From Oleisolibacter albus (GTDB taxonomy: Bacteria; Pseudomonadota; Alphaproteobacteria; Azospirillales; Azospirillaceae), in NCBI RefSeq assembly GCF_003336875.1, contig NZ_QGNJ01000003.1, positions 186,001 through 250,000 on the forward strand: 64,000 bases of DNA, given 5' to 3'. Numbering within the stretch: position 1 is the stretch's first letter; every line of letters begins with the position of its first letter. The position numbers were made by a program, and so were the translations under genes. Of the stretch, positions 12,801 to 18,612 are shown in pieces. The notes under the pieces were generated by a model. It worked only from the letters and a program-made list of their open reading frames with translations, did not search any database and was not told the origin of the DNA.

Positions 12801-13653
12801 GCCGGGTCATGCCATCCAGGAATTCCTGGCTGCGCTCCACCAAGGTGCGCTGGACCTGCACATTGTTGACGGTCTTGGTCCGGGCACCGATCTCCAGGGT
12901 GGAGGCCACCAGCGAGCGGGTGTTGACCTGGGACGAGCCGGTGAACAGCACGCCATTCTGATTGAGGATCATCACCAGCCCGTCGGCCTTGATCGAACCG
13001 GCGATGGTGCTGGGAGCGGTGGAGCCGACAACGCGGTTCAGCACGCTCCAGTCGCTGTTGCCCTTCTGGTCGAAGACCAGGGTGGTGTTGCTGCCGACAT
13101 TGAAGCTGTTCCAGGACAGCACGGCGCGCGACTGGGTCTGGTCCACCGTGACGGTGGTCTTGCCGTCGCTGGTGCTGCTCTTGACCTGTTCGGCGGCGCC
13201 ATCCCAGGTCAGCAGCCCTTCGAGATTGGTCGGGTCATTGTTGCGGCGTTTGTCGGTGACCGGCATCAGGCCGCCGGTGGCGATCCCGTCGGGAATACCC
13301 GAACCCGCGGCGATGGCAGCAGCCCGTGCCGCGGCCTGCGCCTGGCGGGCAAGATCGGCGGAGGCACCCACGCGGCCCTGGATCTGGATCTGCCGCAGCA
13401 TGGCATTCTGCTGCGCTCCGGTCAGCACGGCGGAGCTGCCGGCCCCGGCGGGCAGGGCGGCGGCCATGGCCTTGCCCTGCCCGCGCACGCTGGACAGGCT
13501 CTGCGCCGCGGCCGGTCCGGACGGCACCATGCCTGCCATCAGCGCCAGCGACCCCAGGGCCAGAGTGCGGGCCAGGGCCGCACGGCTGGTTCCTCCCAGC
13601 AGTCCGCGCTTGAAGGGGGAGCACGGGCGGATCAAGGCGGTGGTGCCGGACAT
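883..13653 (-). CDS. Giant filamentous-haemagglutinin-type two-partner secretion exoprotein (TpsA)
   Basis: This 4,256-residue protein is predicted to be secreted and to form a long right-handed beta-helix fibre acting as an adhesin. An extended signal region with a hydrophobic stretch at about 26-50 ends in PAAAQS. The TPS/haemagglutinin N-terminal domain follows at about 140-260, with SWNSFNVG (180-187), VLNRVVG and NQNGVLF (231-237), a variant of the usual NPNG motif. Thousands of Gly/Ser/Thr-rich residues in short repeated strands follow (GGSL, LSAGG and VDISGG types), then a distinct C-terminal quarter resembling the conserved end of FHA-family outer-membrane proteins. The start is an ATG with GGAG 7 bp upstream. 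It is the last gene of a six-gene operon with its transporter, ExbB/ExbD/TonB and a porin. Size and layout recall PdtA of Pseudomonas aeruginosa. The ligand is unknown. Large open frames on the opposite strand are shadows. Confidence 0.93.
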   Translation of the reverse strand: MSGTTALIRPCSPFKRGLLGGTSRAALARTLALGSLALMAGMVPSGPAAAQSLSSVRGQGKAMAAALPAGAGSSAVLTGAQQNAMLRQIQIQGRVGASADLARQAQAAARAAAIAAGSGIPDGIATGGLMPVTDKRRNNDPTNLEGLLTWDGAAEQVKSSTSDGKTTVTVDQTQSRAVLSWNSFNVGSNTTLVFDQKGNSDWSVLNRVVGSTAPSTIAGSIKADGLVMILNQNGVLFTGSSQVNTRSLVASTLEIGARTKTVNNVQVQRTLVERSQEFLDGMTRLQLETAPTTRTGTVEVAAGARLTSTGDGYLVLSGMTVKNAGSLSAANGDIGLLAGTAYIGVNKSDTNEANPNDIKLSSTESQNFHGLTFRAASTNTSTTGLGGVATNTGLIESARGSIQMLAGKANYNTRTGQLDQEAGVVVNNGVLLSSTSVSRNGAIKLSAPIVSLLSNSVISILPDSSPTALPTDSTSLANFRPSFIQIDGTPTTTGVDKTTVGVEIAGGSLIYAPSADIRIGFNTTTGGASTDAFDTVSQSAISGGQVLIDSGAVIDASGLKDVTIPASRNLIKISPVTGNDLANTPNYRDGSVLKGATVYVDPRLSGVRADGTRWVGSPLIDAAAYAEQVGATAAELMTSGGTITIAGGTVPTSGSRPANGLTPGPGVVIKQGASLDVSGGWTRFEGGPVRTTKLIAADGSIVDIGSADPNVQYVGIYTGTTVTQPRWGVSTTYGDPLSNIYRQTSPYALGADAGAVLIYGSSQVLDGTLYGEAYAGRIQASLGKEGTARSGLTGDRRHMQGSSDELPADALLVINDLGRGSGTGNPYPGGGDVEIVAAGAYGALAGDLPLLQTVSMDAATGTVTLTAPTRNAEQQAALDARLRVVTLSDSMLTGLGQVSVTTNGTFTIADGAHVRLGYGGILDVLAGQTITIAKGAAITAPSGEILLKTARLGTYYTAVNDTPLAGNAIGATGSIFEPLRNPTRGNLPMAGDYDVIVDGALSVAGRWVNLLRDRSNEDVTGGAYLDGGSITITAAANVVAPKAGTEAATVGLSRTGEYVDVSGSVLVNETALLDLSAGGRVLADAGFDLSGRGGNLSLSADTAYFTGATSQGARTSQTSTGVATGPDDGNLPRNPDKVRARVLIAPAARIRSDGFAGGGSFSLVTPEFSFGDGVAAQTGTQLPLDFLATHGFATYTITSNKTALFANTLNNLGGYHAMLATQTLEIGEGQTLRLTHTALPGAALLTADQATALRDLASGGNVYSVLTAAIPTDAYDRESTSLALGGSLELVVSSGGAILGDAGSRLTVGRLLNAGSIVIHGGTITQSASLFSYGTLDTLDARLIRGIQVEGQDITRLLNLDAGCITSNRCETRTNTGGVLIKVTGANSFRLATNAEIFGTNNTMETGYYLLGELGAMDGIVLAAGSTTDLSGISLHNPRAFGLKNGVYSALTQGRIYAGGTLEAAAPVVGQTLGGTGRGFHITIEGTRTADDGTVQSGAVLDLRGSSDRYDQLGRGSGLVQRSAYELSPVWSNGGTLSAYGGLDLGNGARISAGGGGGGASGGSLLVRDPTLSQSTGPLAADAITAAGFVNFTAVGTLTATGNVQLSLPGRFTLTGITAADVNYPAGGINSWLRAGDGTLRIDAAYVRLESAAQTASSATLGGSGSITLHGGLVDVAGGIRATGNLALISDGDLRLIGAPYSVQIRSLGTDGVLGGTLSVTGDLNLSAAQIYATTGTSFNLSAPGRTITLGRTTAVLPATPYSAGSSLTLTAKDIVQGGVLRAPLGSLTFNATGAVTLRDGSQTSVSANGLKIPYGTTTDGVEWYFTPTGGSALVAPPEKRLTINGSTVDIQTGATVDISGGGDVYAYEFVPGNTGTRDVLDRYNADRYSSGNGYLYPDGRQVYAIVPGLSDAAVAGAYDPIYSADYANLYSGSLVGQRVYLSDVPGLAAGWYTLLPAKYAMLPGGVRVVERTELAGKIAPDFHSGSLDGTVTVAGQLGTLTGTDHTLRAFDVQSQDVFLKYSKIVLTTGNDYFAKQAAHNSTTVPQLARDAGRLILAPTRSLTVNGNMLTAAAEGGRGSQVDLSAAVIDIVSTLPATPASDRLVLTAGTLSALKADSLLIGGTRVEQSDGSTLLGASRTTRPSNSAAPPVEIYTPVIASRITIANDAAHVLTAGEVLLLASGSITLADGAAIAATGTLADSRTTNYVVGRAADSANAAIAGTGALVRIANGPERLLARNGTVAGTAMLSVGAASLAGQSLLLDSSGGFSLSSDVRLSEVKSVALGADRITLGASASTGIVLTPALQATLTGRALTLNARSSIDLASGSYSFGTLRLDAPTLRSLDGGSVSISADRLTLGNVNSAAAVCSADCGSGQLALTAKEIVVGPGMVTQAGFGGGLDLSASAGLFTRGSGGLAAGLADLRLHTPYLGDRDEQTAAGADVAPQASLTSLAALSIDTAGAGSITLPAGLSGSSLALSGASVDISGSRVRATAGKLDIKATRGDIRIGDGAVVETPGFTARFGASDDQVNATAPGGSLSLTAVTGTIRLGSSGTLSVGGSSGAGGSLSLSAGGSVALDGRIDGKAPEGGARLAIDSGAALDVSALVRSGTAAGFDKSISLRSGSGDLVLEAGQSVKTGSLSLTADGGAIRIAGTIDTSGINGGDVSLYGRSGVTLDSTAIIDASAKGYGSDTVGRNDDSRSASGGTVTLGTDFLAGSTSTDADGAISGRSGAIRIDSGAVIDVSARRPGDRLVRIVRAGVVNYQVVTGDRGGSVHLRTPVIGSAGSGSVNVAVADAVGSIRGAASVVLEGYRRWDLAQVAASGTYTGVTISNGTASLNPATGQDGLRYSDSTGFSYDVRGGLNFLADRDASGRHETMVSFVQDFDVSGSIGSLARLTNFTAAPGVELSYSGSISLDAPWNLAAGAVDYAAGVADGSITRLADGTHVAVSGREGDIFSRHTGLLYRVDGTVGGAAGILALRAGGDVNINKAVNDGFFTFADGENLTYLRGQTGNRIIPLTGTTLVLVNNDSANPPAIYNPVRLTADANAVSPTDSARPFNAAQLFPSLGDGSAADSWSYRLVAGASDSTAPDRTLPVSTGRLMISGATSGTVTTPAASFTGDVLFDTTSATGLPTGGLALNAWAAWYAATYGTNARVALNYNGNQLSATERAAYTNAYAAYGLNFTITQVGNVPIGILAGLLTRTDLTSNGVSLLSRVNWSISGTTNYYTAQTFVRTGTGTIRLGAAGNVQLYDPSTALPTFREGSNTRTLGGSAVYTAGRQLTSLPARTLSDPLTGAVVNLPAFRLTPAAGSYYLTDGGDIRVTAGGDVLSVRVNSQSSTYGLGGSAYQTTQGTIQAGAVVNATCTSLACALMGFPEGFGALGGGDISVVANGNISDVTLVAAASTVKSSAGSTNLLYLFGGGDVTASAGKSLLGNRVDVASGRADLSALGNVATASATGSAFPPVTNGLRLRLYDADVTVSAGGSLFLSEVATYTASDNNNTENLDFTYAPGASLDLRANGDVAYQAYESESSKTYDLLPGSLSVLSVTGDVDLYSMPEAGRTRHLTLYPDATGQLQVLAGGNIGAVVINMEDSDPGYLPGLFSNVLFSNASSNPTPNGRQWGLPYILPGQSEAQKRYNHSEFLLTNRDNSPVRMAAGGDISNLSLFLPKQARISAGNDIVNMVFIGQNLGADDISRITAGRDITASSVLARRSPYGLVNSNGAVVTGDYRPTVAGNLFMIGGSGALFLEAGRDLGPFASSAEIGLFLSNGSGNSWSTSNMNLGGGILSVGAEMNPYLQSLVAAAGGTDLYTFFGVGNGADWSALRETYLNPANLDKLEDDLFEQKRTVRTVAGFTVEETEVFRDKPLYAPILIAWMQAEHPEALAAKGVAAGQSPSFQQAYEAFTSLDVLTQRRFLIDKVYFNELGAAADPKGNSYLQYSRGYTAVNLLFPASLGYTQNGLSGGLGAVGETKSTGDLDLRLATIQTGWGGDIRILGPGGRILAGSTVRTDQQIQRRNSALTNLLLGRPRTDDFISGIPGQNTVYTSTIISIPSGLEGILSLRGGSIYSFTDGSLVLNQSRLFTQAGDNIILWSSNGDLNAGQGPKTSANYPPVTITTQPGPVYLVDAQAGTSGAGIGAFDPDTEDDQVPSVALLAPRGTVDAGDAGVRVRGTLSIAAAAVANAANFDVSGPSFGMVAQGGISNSVQVQSLGATAAVDAAVKELTSRDRPTTRTELLLELVDDPKDDKDSTLQ

Positions 13654-13700
13654 GGGCGGGCTCCTACGGATCAGGTCGGGTCGGCGTGGCGGACGGATGG

Positions 13701-13730
13701 GACAGCCGGGGGTCGGACAGCCGGGGATCG
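13701..13730. repeat. Two-copy 15-bp tandem repeat in the porin-tpsA spacer
   Basis: GACAGCCGGGGGTCG (13701-13715) is followed directly by GACAGCCGGGGATCG (13716-13730), 14 of 15 identical. It lies in the 128-bp gap between the porin stop and the tpsA start, next to a hairpin. Confidence 0.6.
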
Positions 13731-13736
13731 CGGACT

Positions 13737-13773
13737 GGGACGGGTGGGGCGGCCGGTCGGCGCGCCCCGTCCC
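13737..13773 (-). other. GC-rich stem-loop after the porin gene
   Basis: GGGACGGG at 13737-13744 can pair with the CCCCGTCCC end of the 13763-13773 segment. A further GGCG/CGCC pairing is possible through a 3-base bulge. It begins about 9 bp downstream of the porin stop on the minus strand and has no T-run. It may be a partial terminator or RNA-processing site setting the ratio of porin to the 12.8-kb tpsA transcript. The function is inferred. Confidence 0.4.
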
Positions 13774-13781
13774 GCCACGGT

Positions 13782-15554
13782 TCAGAACTTGGCGTTGAGG
13801 TCGATCTGCAGCACATCGACCGAGAAGGGCAGGTTGTTGACCTCATCGGCGCTGAGCCAACGGGCGTTCAGCCAGACATTGTGGAACAGGCCCAGATTGC
13901 CGCTGACCGTGTAGCCCTTGGCGTTGGTGCCGCCCAGGTGGAAGTCGCTGTCGGTGAAGGCGTCCAGCACGGCATCGGACTCCAGCCGGCGGTAGGAGGC
14001 CGACAGGTTCCATTGGAACGGCTCGGTGGTGCTGGGGTGTCCGACCGTGGCCCGCACCATCCAGCCAGTATCGCCGCCGTAATAACGGTCCGGGTCGGCG
14101 GTGTTGACATTGGTGACCGGGACATAGAACTGCCCGCTGGTCGGGGCCTTGCGCTGGCTGAAGCCCAGATTCTTGACATAGTCGCCGCGCAGATTGACGA
14201 CGCGGCCCTGGCCGATCGAGGCTTCGCCCTCCAGGCCGAGATTGAGGATATGGAAATCCTGCGACAGGCCGAAATACTGGACCTGCTTCTGCTGATCCGG
14301 GTTGGTGGCCGTGGGGAACAGCAGATTACGCAGCAGGAACAGCGTATTGCCCTTCTGCATGAAGCCGGGGCGCGTGCCGTCGGTGGCGCAATAGCTCTTT
14401 TCCGGCGTGATCTCACAGGCCGGGTCCAACCGGCCGCGCACCCCGTCGAAGAAGAAGTAACCGGCAGCCCCCTTGACTCGCCAGTGGTTCTTCTCCTCCC
14501 AACTGGCACCCAGCTGTCCGGCCCAGAGCCAGCGGTTCTCATTGTCCACCGTGGGCTTGTCAGCGGCCACGGACGGGCTATTGTTCGAGCGGAAATCCAG
14601 CGGGAAGGCGCCGGCGGTGGCGAACAGCTTGGCCCCGCCCAGCGGCACGGTGCCGGACACCGCCATTCCGTCGAAGTTCAGATCGTCGTCGAACATCAGC
14701 TCGGTGGTGAAGAAGGGGTTGGGCAGCCGGCCCACCGCCACCGTCACCGCGTCGATCGGCTTCATCTCCACATAGGCGCGGTCGAGCCAGATCTCCTTCT
14801 TGCTGAGACCACCGCCGAGCGTCTGGTTGGTGGAAACCGGGCTGCCGTCGGAGCCGGTGGCCAGACGGATGGTGGCGGTGACATTCTCCGCCACATCGGC
14901 GCTGACGGCCAGCCGCGCCCGCAGCCGGGCCACGGCTTCGCGGTCGTTCCGCGTGTTCAGCGTCGCGCCACCAGCCGGATTGGTCACCGGGTTCACATCG
15001 AGACCGCCGCCATTGTTGATGGCGTTGAAATCCAGGTAGCCGGCGAAATTGCCGGAATCATAATATTGGCTTTCCAGGCGGGCGCGCAGATCGCCGCTCC
15101 AGCGGATGCGGCGGACCCAGTCGGGGAAGCCGGGCGCGGCCCAGCCTTCCTCCTTGGCCTGCTGCATGACCTCGCCGCGCACCTCGTTCTTGATCTCGTC
15201 GCGCACGGTCTGTGGGATATAGGGCACGCGCACCGCGCCAGGGGCCACCGCCGCAGCCGCCGGAGCCGGCGGCTGCCCCTGGGGAGCAGCCCGCGCCGCC
15301 TCGGCCTTGGCCTGGGCCAGCAGGGCATCGGCGTCGGACTGGTCCAGCACGCCGCGGGCCACCAGACGCTGGATCAGCTTGTCGACAACGGCCATTTCCG
15401 GCGAGGTCTGCTGGGCCAGGGCCGGGGCGGCCGTCATGGCCAGCAGCACGGCCGCGGAGACGCCGCCGATGAGCCGGGCGCGCCGGGCGGTGCGGGACAC
15501 GCGATCCGGTCCCGCCATGGCTGCGGAGCGCAGCGACGCAACGTGAGCAACCAT
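13782..15554 (-). CDS. Putative outer-membrane porin with N-terminal coiled coil
   Basis: The chosen ATG at 15554 has AAGGAAG six bases upstream; an ATG at 15560 and a GTG at 15578 are alternatives. The product is about 590 residues. A long, Arg-containing N-terminus leads to a hydrophobic segment and ALAQQ, a plausible signal-peptidase site. A helical stretch (VVDKLIQRLVARGVLDQSDA, then an AEAARAA-rich segment and a Pro/Ala linker) follows, then a long beta-rich region with alternating aromatic strands and a terminal Phe (DLNAKF), as expected of an outer-membrane barrel. It resembles the 'putative porin' (Porin_5) family. It sits between tonB and tpsA in one transcription unit, 4 bp from the GTG alternative start to the tonB stop. 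It may be an outer-membrane partner of the TonB motor or an accessory to the exoprotein; neither is proven. Confidence 0.8.
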   Translation of the reverse strand: MVAHVASLRSAAMAGPDRVSRTARRARLIGGVSAAVLLAMTAAPALAQQTSPEMAVVDKLIQRLVARGVLDQSDADALLAQAKAEAARAAPQGQPPAPAAAAVAPGAVRVPYIPQTVRDEIKNEVRGEVMQQAKEEGWAAPGFPDWVRRIRWSGDLRARLESQYYDSGNFAGYLDFNAINNGGGLDVNPVTNPAGGATLNTRNDREAVARLRARLAVSADVAENVTATIRLATGSDGSPVSTNQTLGGGLSKKEIWLDRAYVEMKPIDAVTVAVGRLPNPFFTTELMFDDDLNFDGMAVSGTVPLGGAKLFATAGAFPLDFRSNNSPSVAADKPTVDNENRWLWAGQLGASWEEKNHWRVKGAAGYFFFDGVRGRLDPACEITPEKSYCATDGTRPGFMQKGNTLFLLRNLLFPTATNPDQQKQVQYFGLSQDFHILNLGLEGEASIGQGRVVNLRGDYVKNLGFSQRKAPTSGQFYVPVTNVNTADPDRYYGGDTGWMVRATVGHPSTTEPFQWNLSASYRRLESDAVLDAFTDSDFHLGGTNAKGYTVSGNLGLFHNVWLNARWLSADEVNNLPFSVDVLQIDLNAKF

Positions 15555-15582
15555 GTGCATCTTCCTTACGCTGTTCACTTGT

Positions 15583-16290
15583 TCATCCCCCCACGGCCCG
15601 TCCGGTCAGCATGACGGTGCGCGGAAAGCGCATGCTGGCGGGGGGCGGCTGATCGAGCGTGACCTTGGTCAGGACGGCCACCAGGGCCTCGTCCATGTCG
15701 GCAGTGCCGGATGAATCCGCCAGCTGGACCCGGGTGATCCGGCCGGCGGCGTCCAGCCACAGGGAAAAGCGGAGCTGGCCGCGGAAATTGGCGGTGCGTG
15801 GGTCCGCCTCCAGCGCCTGCTTCATCACGGCGGTCAGATAACGGCCATAGGTGCCTTCGAAGAAACCTGTGCCGGCGCCGGTACCCCCGGCCGTGCCGCT
15901 GCCCATACCGCCGCCGCCGCTGCCGGCGGCGATATCGAAACTGTCCCCGCCGGCCTGGGCCGGCGCATCCATGGTCATGCGGTTGCCGGCCGGGGGCGAG
16001 GGCGCCGGTTTCGGCGCTTCTGCCGGCTTCGGTGCGGCGCTGGGCTTCGGCGGGGGGATGGCGGTTGGCTTCTGTGGTTCGGGTTCCGGCTTGGGCTGCT
16101 GCTGCGGTGGAGGCGTCGGCGGCGGCGGGGGCGTCACCGGCAGGATGGCGGACAGCATGGTCCGCTGCCGTGTCCGGGTTGTCTCCTCCCCGGACAGCGA
16201 CCACAGCAGCGCGCCGACACCCAGCAGGACCAGGAGCACCACGCCCCGTTTCAGCCAGGTCCGGCCCCGATGAGGATGATGGGGGCTCAT
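15583..16290 (-). CDS. tonB: TonB-type energy transducer of the TPS locus
   Basis: This 235-residue protein couples an ExbB/ExbD motor in the inner membrane to an outer-membrane partner. One N-terminal membrane anchor (about 13-31, GVVLLVLLGVGALLWSL) is followed by a Pro/Lys/Glu-rich spacer (about 50-110) able to span the periplasm, a Gly-rich patch, and a TonB C-terminal domain from about 150 (YGRYLTAVMKQAL, FRGQLRFSLWLDAAGRI). It starts 25 bp after exbD in the same operon. The Gly-rich insert before the C-terminal domain is not typical of iron-uptake TonB and suggests a dedicated partner. Confidence 0.88.
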   Translation of the reverse strand: MSPHHPHRGRTWLKRGVVLLVLLGVGALLWSLSGEETTRTRQRTMLSAILPVTPPPPPTPPPQQQPKPEPEPQKPTAIPPPKPSAAPKPAEAPKPAPSPPAGNRMTMDAPAQAGGDSFDIAAGSGGGGMGSGTAGGTGAGTGFFEGTYGRYLTAVMKQALEADPRTANFRGQLRFSLWLDAAGRITRVQLADSSGTADMDEALVAVLTKVTLDQPPPASMRFPRTVMLTGRAVGG

Positions 16291-16315
16291 GGTCTGTGCC
16301 TTCGCATGGGGGGCG

Positions 16316-16732
16316 TCAGGACCCGGCCGGCGGCGGTTGCAGCTTGCCGGTGGCCAGCCCGACCTTGGTCAGTTCCAGCTTGCGCAGCAGGTCCAGCACC
16401 TCGACGACGCGGTAATAGGGCACGCCGCCGCTGCCCTTCACCACCACCGGGAATTCCGGTGTCAGCGCCTGCTGCACGCGCAGGCGCTGTTCCAGCACCT
16501 CCAGCGTGACGGGGACGGCTTCATAGAAGATGTCCCCGGCATCGTTGATGGTGATGGCCTTGGTCTGGGATTCGATCTGGGCCGCGGTGCTGGCCTTGGG
16601 CAGATCGACCTTGATCCCCTGGACCGACGCGGTGGTCATGATGATGAAGATCACCAGCAGCACGAATGCCAGATCCAGCATCGGCGTGATGTTGATCTCG
16701 TCGTAGCGCTTGCCCTTGCCCTGGACGTTCAT
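16316..16732 (-). CDS. exbD: ExbD-type biopolymer transport protein
   Basis: The 138-residue protein begins MNVQGKGKRYDEINITPMLD, the canonical cytoplasmic lead of ExbD/TolR. The single membrane helix LAFVLLVIFIIMTTA carries the essential Asp (D20) just before it. A periplasmic domain ends in VVEVLDLLRKLELTKVGLAT, also family-typical. With the ExbB-like protein encoded 10 bp upstream it forms the proton-driven stator that energises TonB. The same frame remains open upstream over the exbB gene, but homology begins only at this ATG. Confidence 0.94.
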   Translation of the reverse strand: MNVQGKGKRYDEINITPMLDLAFVLLVIFIIMTTASVQGIKVDLPKASTAAQIESQTKAITINDAGDIFYEAVPVTLEVLEQRLRVQQALTPEFPVVVKGSGGVPYYRVVEVLDLLRKLELTKVGLATGKLQPPPAGS

Positions 16733-16742
16733 GGCGGCCCCC

Positions 16743-18587
16743 TTACTCACCGGCTTGGGGGATGGCACCGAGACCGTTGCGGCGGTGCAGTTCGGCCAGA
16801 CGCCCCACCAGCCGGTCGGAGAAGACCTGCAGGCGGTTGCTGACGCTGTTGGCGCGGGTTGACAGGTAATTGTAGCCGAACAGGGCCGGGATGGCGACGG
16901 CCAGACCGGCCACGGTGGCGGCCAGGGCCGCGGCGACACCGGGGGCGATGGCGTTGACATTGACGTCACCGGCCAGGGAGATGGCGGCGAAGGTGATCAT
17001 CACACCCAGCACCGTGCCCAGCAGGCCGATGAAGGGGCCGCCGGCGATGGCGATGGTCAGCAGCACCATCCAGCGGTCCAGCCCCTCGGTCTCCTCGACC
17101 CGGGCTGCATCGATGGCGCCGCGGATCGATTCCACAGCCTCGTCCGACAGGTGCGGGTTGTGCTCTTCAGCATGTCGGTCCAGCAACTCGGCCAGTCCGC
17201 TGCGATAAATGCGGAAGAGGGCGGAGTGGCGCAGTTCGGACTGCTCGTTGGCGCTCAGCGTGCTGAGGTCGCCGCGCCGCTCGCGGAACAGCTCCTGGAA
17301 ATATTCGTCTGCCTCGACCGTGCGGTTGATGTAGCGGCTCTTGGCGCCCATCACGATCCAGGAGATCACGGCCATGATCCCCAGGACGATGATGATGGCG
17401 ACGGCATCGACGGTCAGGTTCTTCCAGATCACGCCGAAATAGCCGAAGCCGCCGGCGGCCAGCTCCTCGTCGGCGCCGAAGCGCAGCAGCGGCGTGCCGG
17501 TGCCCTGGCTGAGGCGAACGGCCTGGAAATAGGCGGCGCTGCGGGCCGTGTTCGACAGGCGCAACTCGTCGACCTCGCCGACGAAGCCGGGGATGACGGC
17601 CGGGGGCGCTGCCGCGGGATCGCTTCCGGTCGTGGGAGCACTGCCGGCGGACGTGCCGGTGACAGGAGCCGCCGGGAGCGGGGCCGGGGCGCCGCCGAGA
17701 ATGGCTGTGCCGGTCAGGACCGGTACGGCCTCGGCCAGGGTGGCGACCGCCTGGCCGTTGACATAGAGGATCAGGGCGCTGGTAGTGCCGGTGACGGCCA
17801 GATGCGTCCAATCGCTGCCCAGCGGGCCAGTGCTGGCGATGCGCTTGGGCGCGACGCCAGGCAGCTGCAGTTCGGCATAGGGGATGCCGGCGGCCAGACC
17901 CAGGGTCAGAGTTCCGGCATCGTTGCGCAGAGCATAGAGGATGGCGTCGCCGGGCGTGGCCTGGGGCTTGGCCCACATTTCCACGGTGAAGCCGTCCGGC
18001 TGGGTGATGCTGGCAGCCGGGGCCGGAATGGTCAGCGGCGCCGTGCCGGTCAGCCGCAGATCGCGTCCGGCGATGCCGGCCGTGCCGAAAGCGGCGGCAC
18101 CGTCCAGCGGCGTGCGGTTGGCCGTGGCATCCTCGGTGGTGCCGGGGAAATGGTAGACGGCCCGGTAGAGCGGATCATAGGTGCGCGCCGGAGTTCCGGC
18201 CGCCGCCGCATCCTTGTTGCCGAAATAGAGCCAGAGCTTGGTCTGGCCCGCCGGCAGCAGCTCCGGCAACTCGACCCAGATCATAGCCAGCCCGGCTCCG
18301 GGATCGTAGCTCTCGATGCGGAACGACAGCGGGGTCTTGTCGTCGGCGGCGATGAAGCGCAGGTCCTTGCCACTGGGGTCGGCGTCGGCGAAGGCGAAGG
18401 CCGCGCTGTCGAGCCGGACCAGCAGCGGAAAGCGGCGGACCGTATCCGGCAGCTGGCTGCCGGCCGCGGCCGTATCCACAGTGATTTCCTTGCGGAAGGT
18501 CCAGGCCTGGTCCCACCAGGCCTTCGCCGGGCCGGGCCCAAGCAGGCACAAGGCTGCCAGGAGAAGGGGGAGGATTCGCAGGGACAT
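16743..18587 (-). CDS. ExbB/MotA/TolQ proton channel fused to periplasmic DUF2341 and LamG-like domains
   Basis: The 614-residue protein starts at ATG 18587, chosen because it begins a clean signal peptide ending PAKA (1-23); the frame is open 22 codons further upstream. A DUF2341 domain lies at about 70-145 (DLRFIAADDKTPLSFRIE, WVELPELLPAGQTKLWLYF). A LamG/concanavalin-like domain lies at about 190-370 (TVEMWAKPQ, WTHLAVTG, LYVNGQ, GFVGEVDELRLSNTARS). The ExbB core follows: a helix at 391-414, a cytoplasmic stretch, and helices at about 506-535 and 546-572 (GPFIGLLGTVLGVMITF, AALAATVAGLAVAIPALF). Ordinary ExbB has only the last part (about 240 residues). The periplasmic part could bind a glycan or the passing adhesin and gate proton flow; that is inference. 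It lies 25 bp after tpsB and 10 bp before exbD. Confidence 0.92.
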   Translation of the reverse strand: MSLRILPLLLAALCLLGPGPAKAWWDQAWTFRKEITVDTAAAGSQLPDTVRRFPLLVRLDSAAFAFADADPSGKDLRFIAADDKTPLSFRIESYDPGAGLAMIWVELPELLPAGQTKLWLYFGNKDAAAAGTPARTYDPLYRAVYHFPGTTEDATANRTPLDGAAAFGTAGIAGRDLRLTGTAPLTIPAPAASITQPDGFTVEMWAKPQATPGDAILYALRNDAGTLTLGLAAGIPYAELQLPGVAPKRIASTGPLGSDWTHLAVTGTTSALILYVNGQAVATLAEAVPVLTGTAILGGAPAPLPAAPVTGTSAGSAPTTGSDPAAAPPAVIPGFVGEVDELRLSNTARSAAYFQAVRLSQGTGTPLLRFGADEELAAGGFGYFGVIWKNLTVDAVAIIIVLGIMAVISWIVMGAKSRYINRTVEADEYFQELFRERRGDLSTLSANEQSELRHSALFRIYRSGLAELLDRHAEEHNPHLSDEAVESIRGAIDAARVEETEGLDRWMVLLTIAIAGGPFIGLLGTVLGVMITFAAISLAGDVNVNAIAPGVAAALAATVAGLAVAIPALFGYNYLSTRANSVSNRLQVFSDRLVGRLAELHRRNGLGAIPQAGE

Positions 18588-18612
18588 TGTCTTCCTCGAC
18601 TTGGCGGGCGGT

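Noticed and set aside
883-13653. CRISPR-like or tandem DNA repeats inside tpsA
   Set aside because: Repetition is protein-level Gly/Ser/Thr strand periodicity; no constant DNA repeat with unique spacers.
15598-16415. Plus-strand Pro/Arg-rich frames opposite tonB
   Set aside because: Antisense translations of the proline-rich tonB linker; no start signals or family features.
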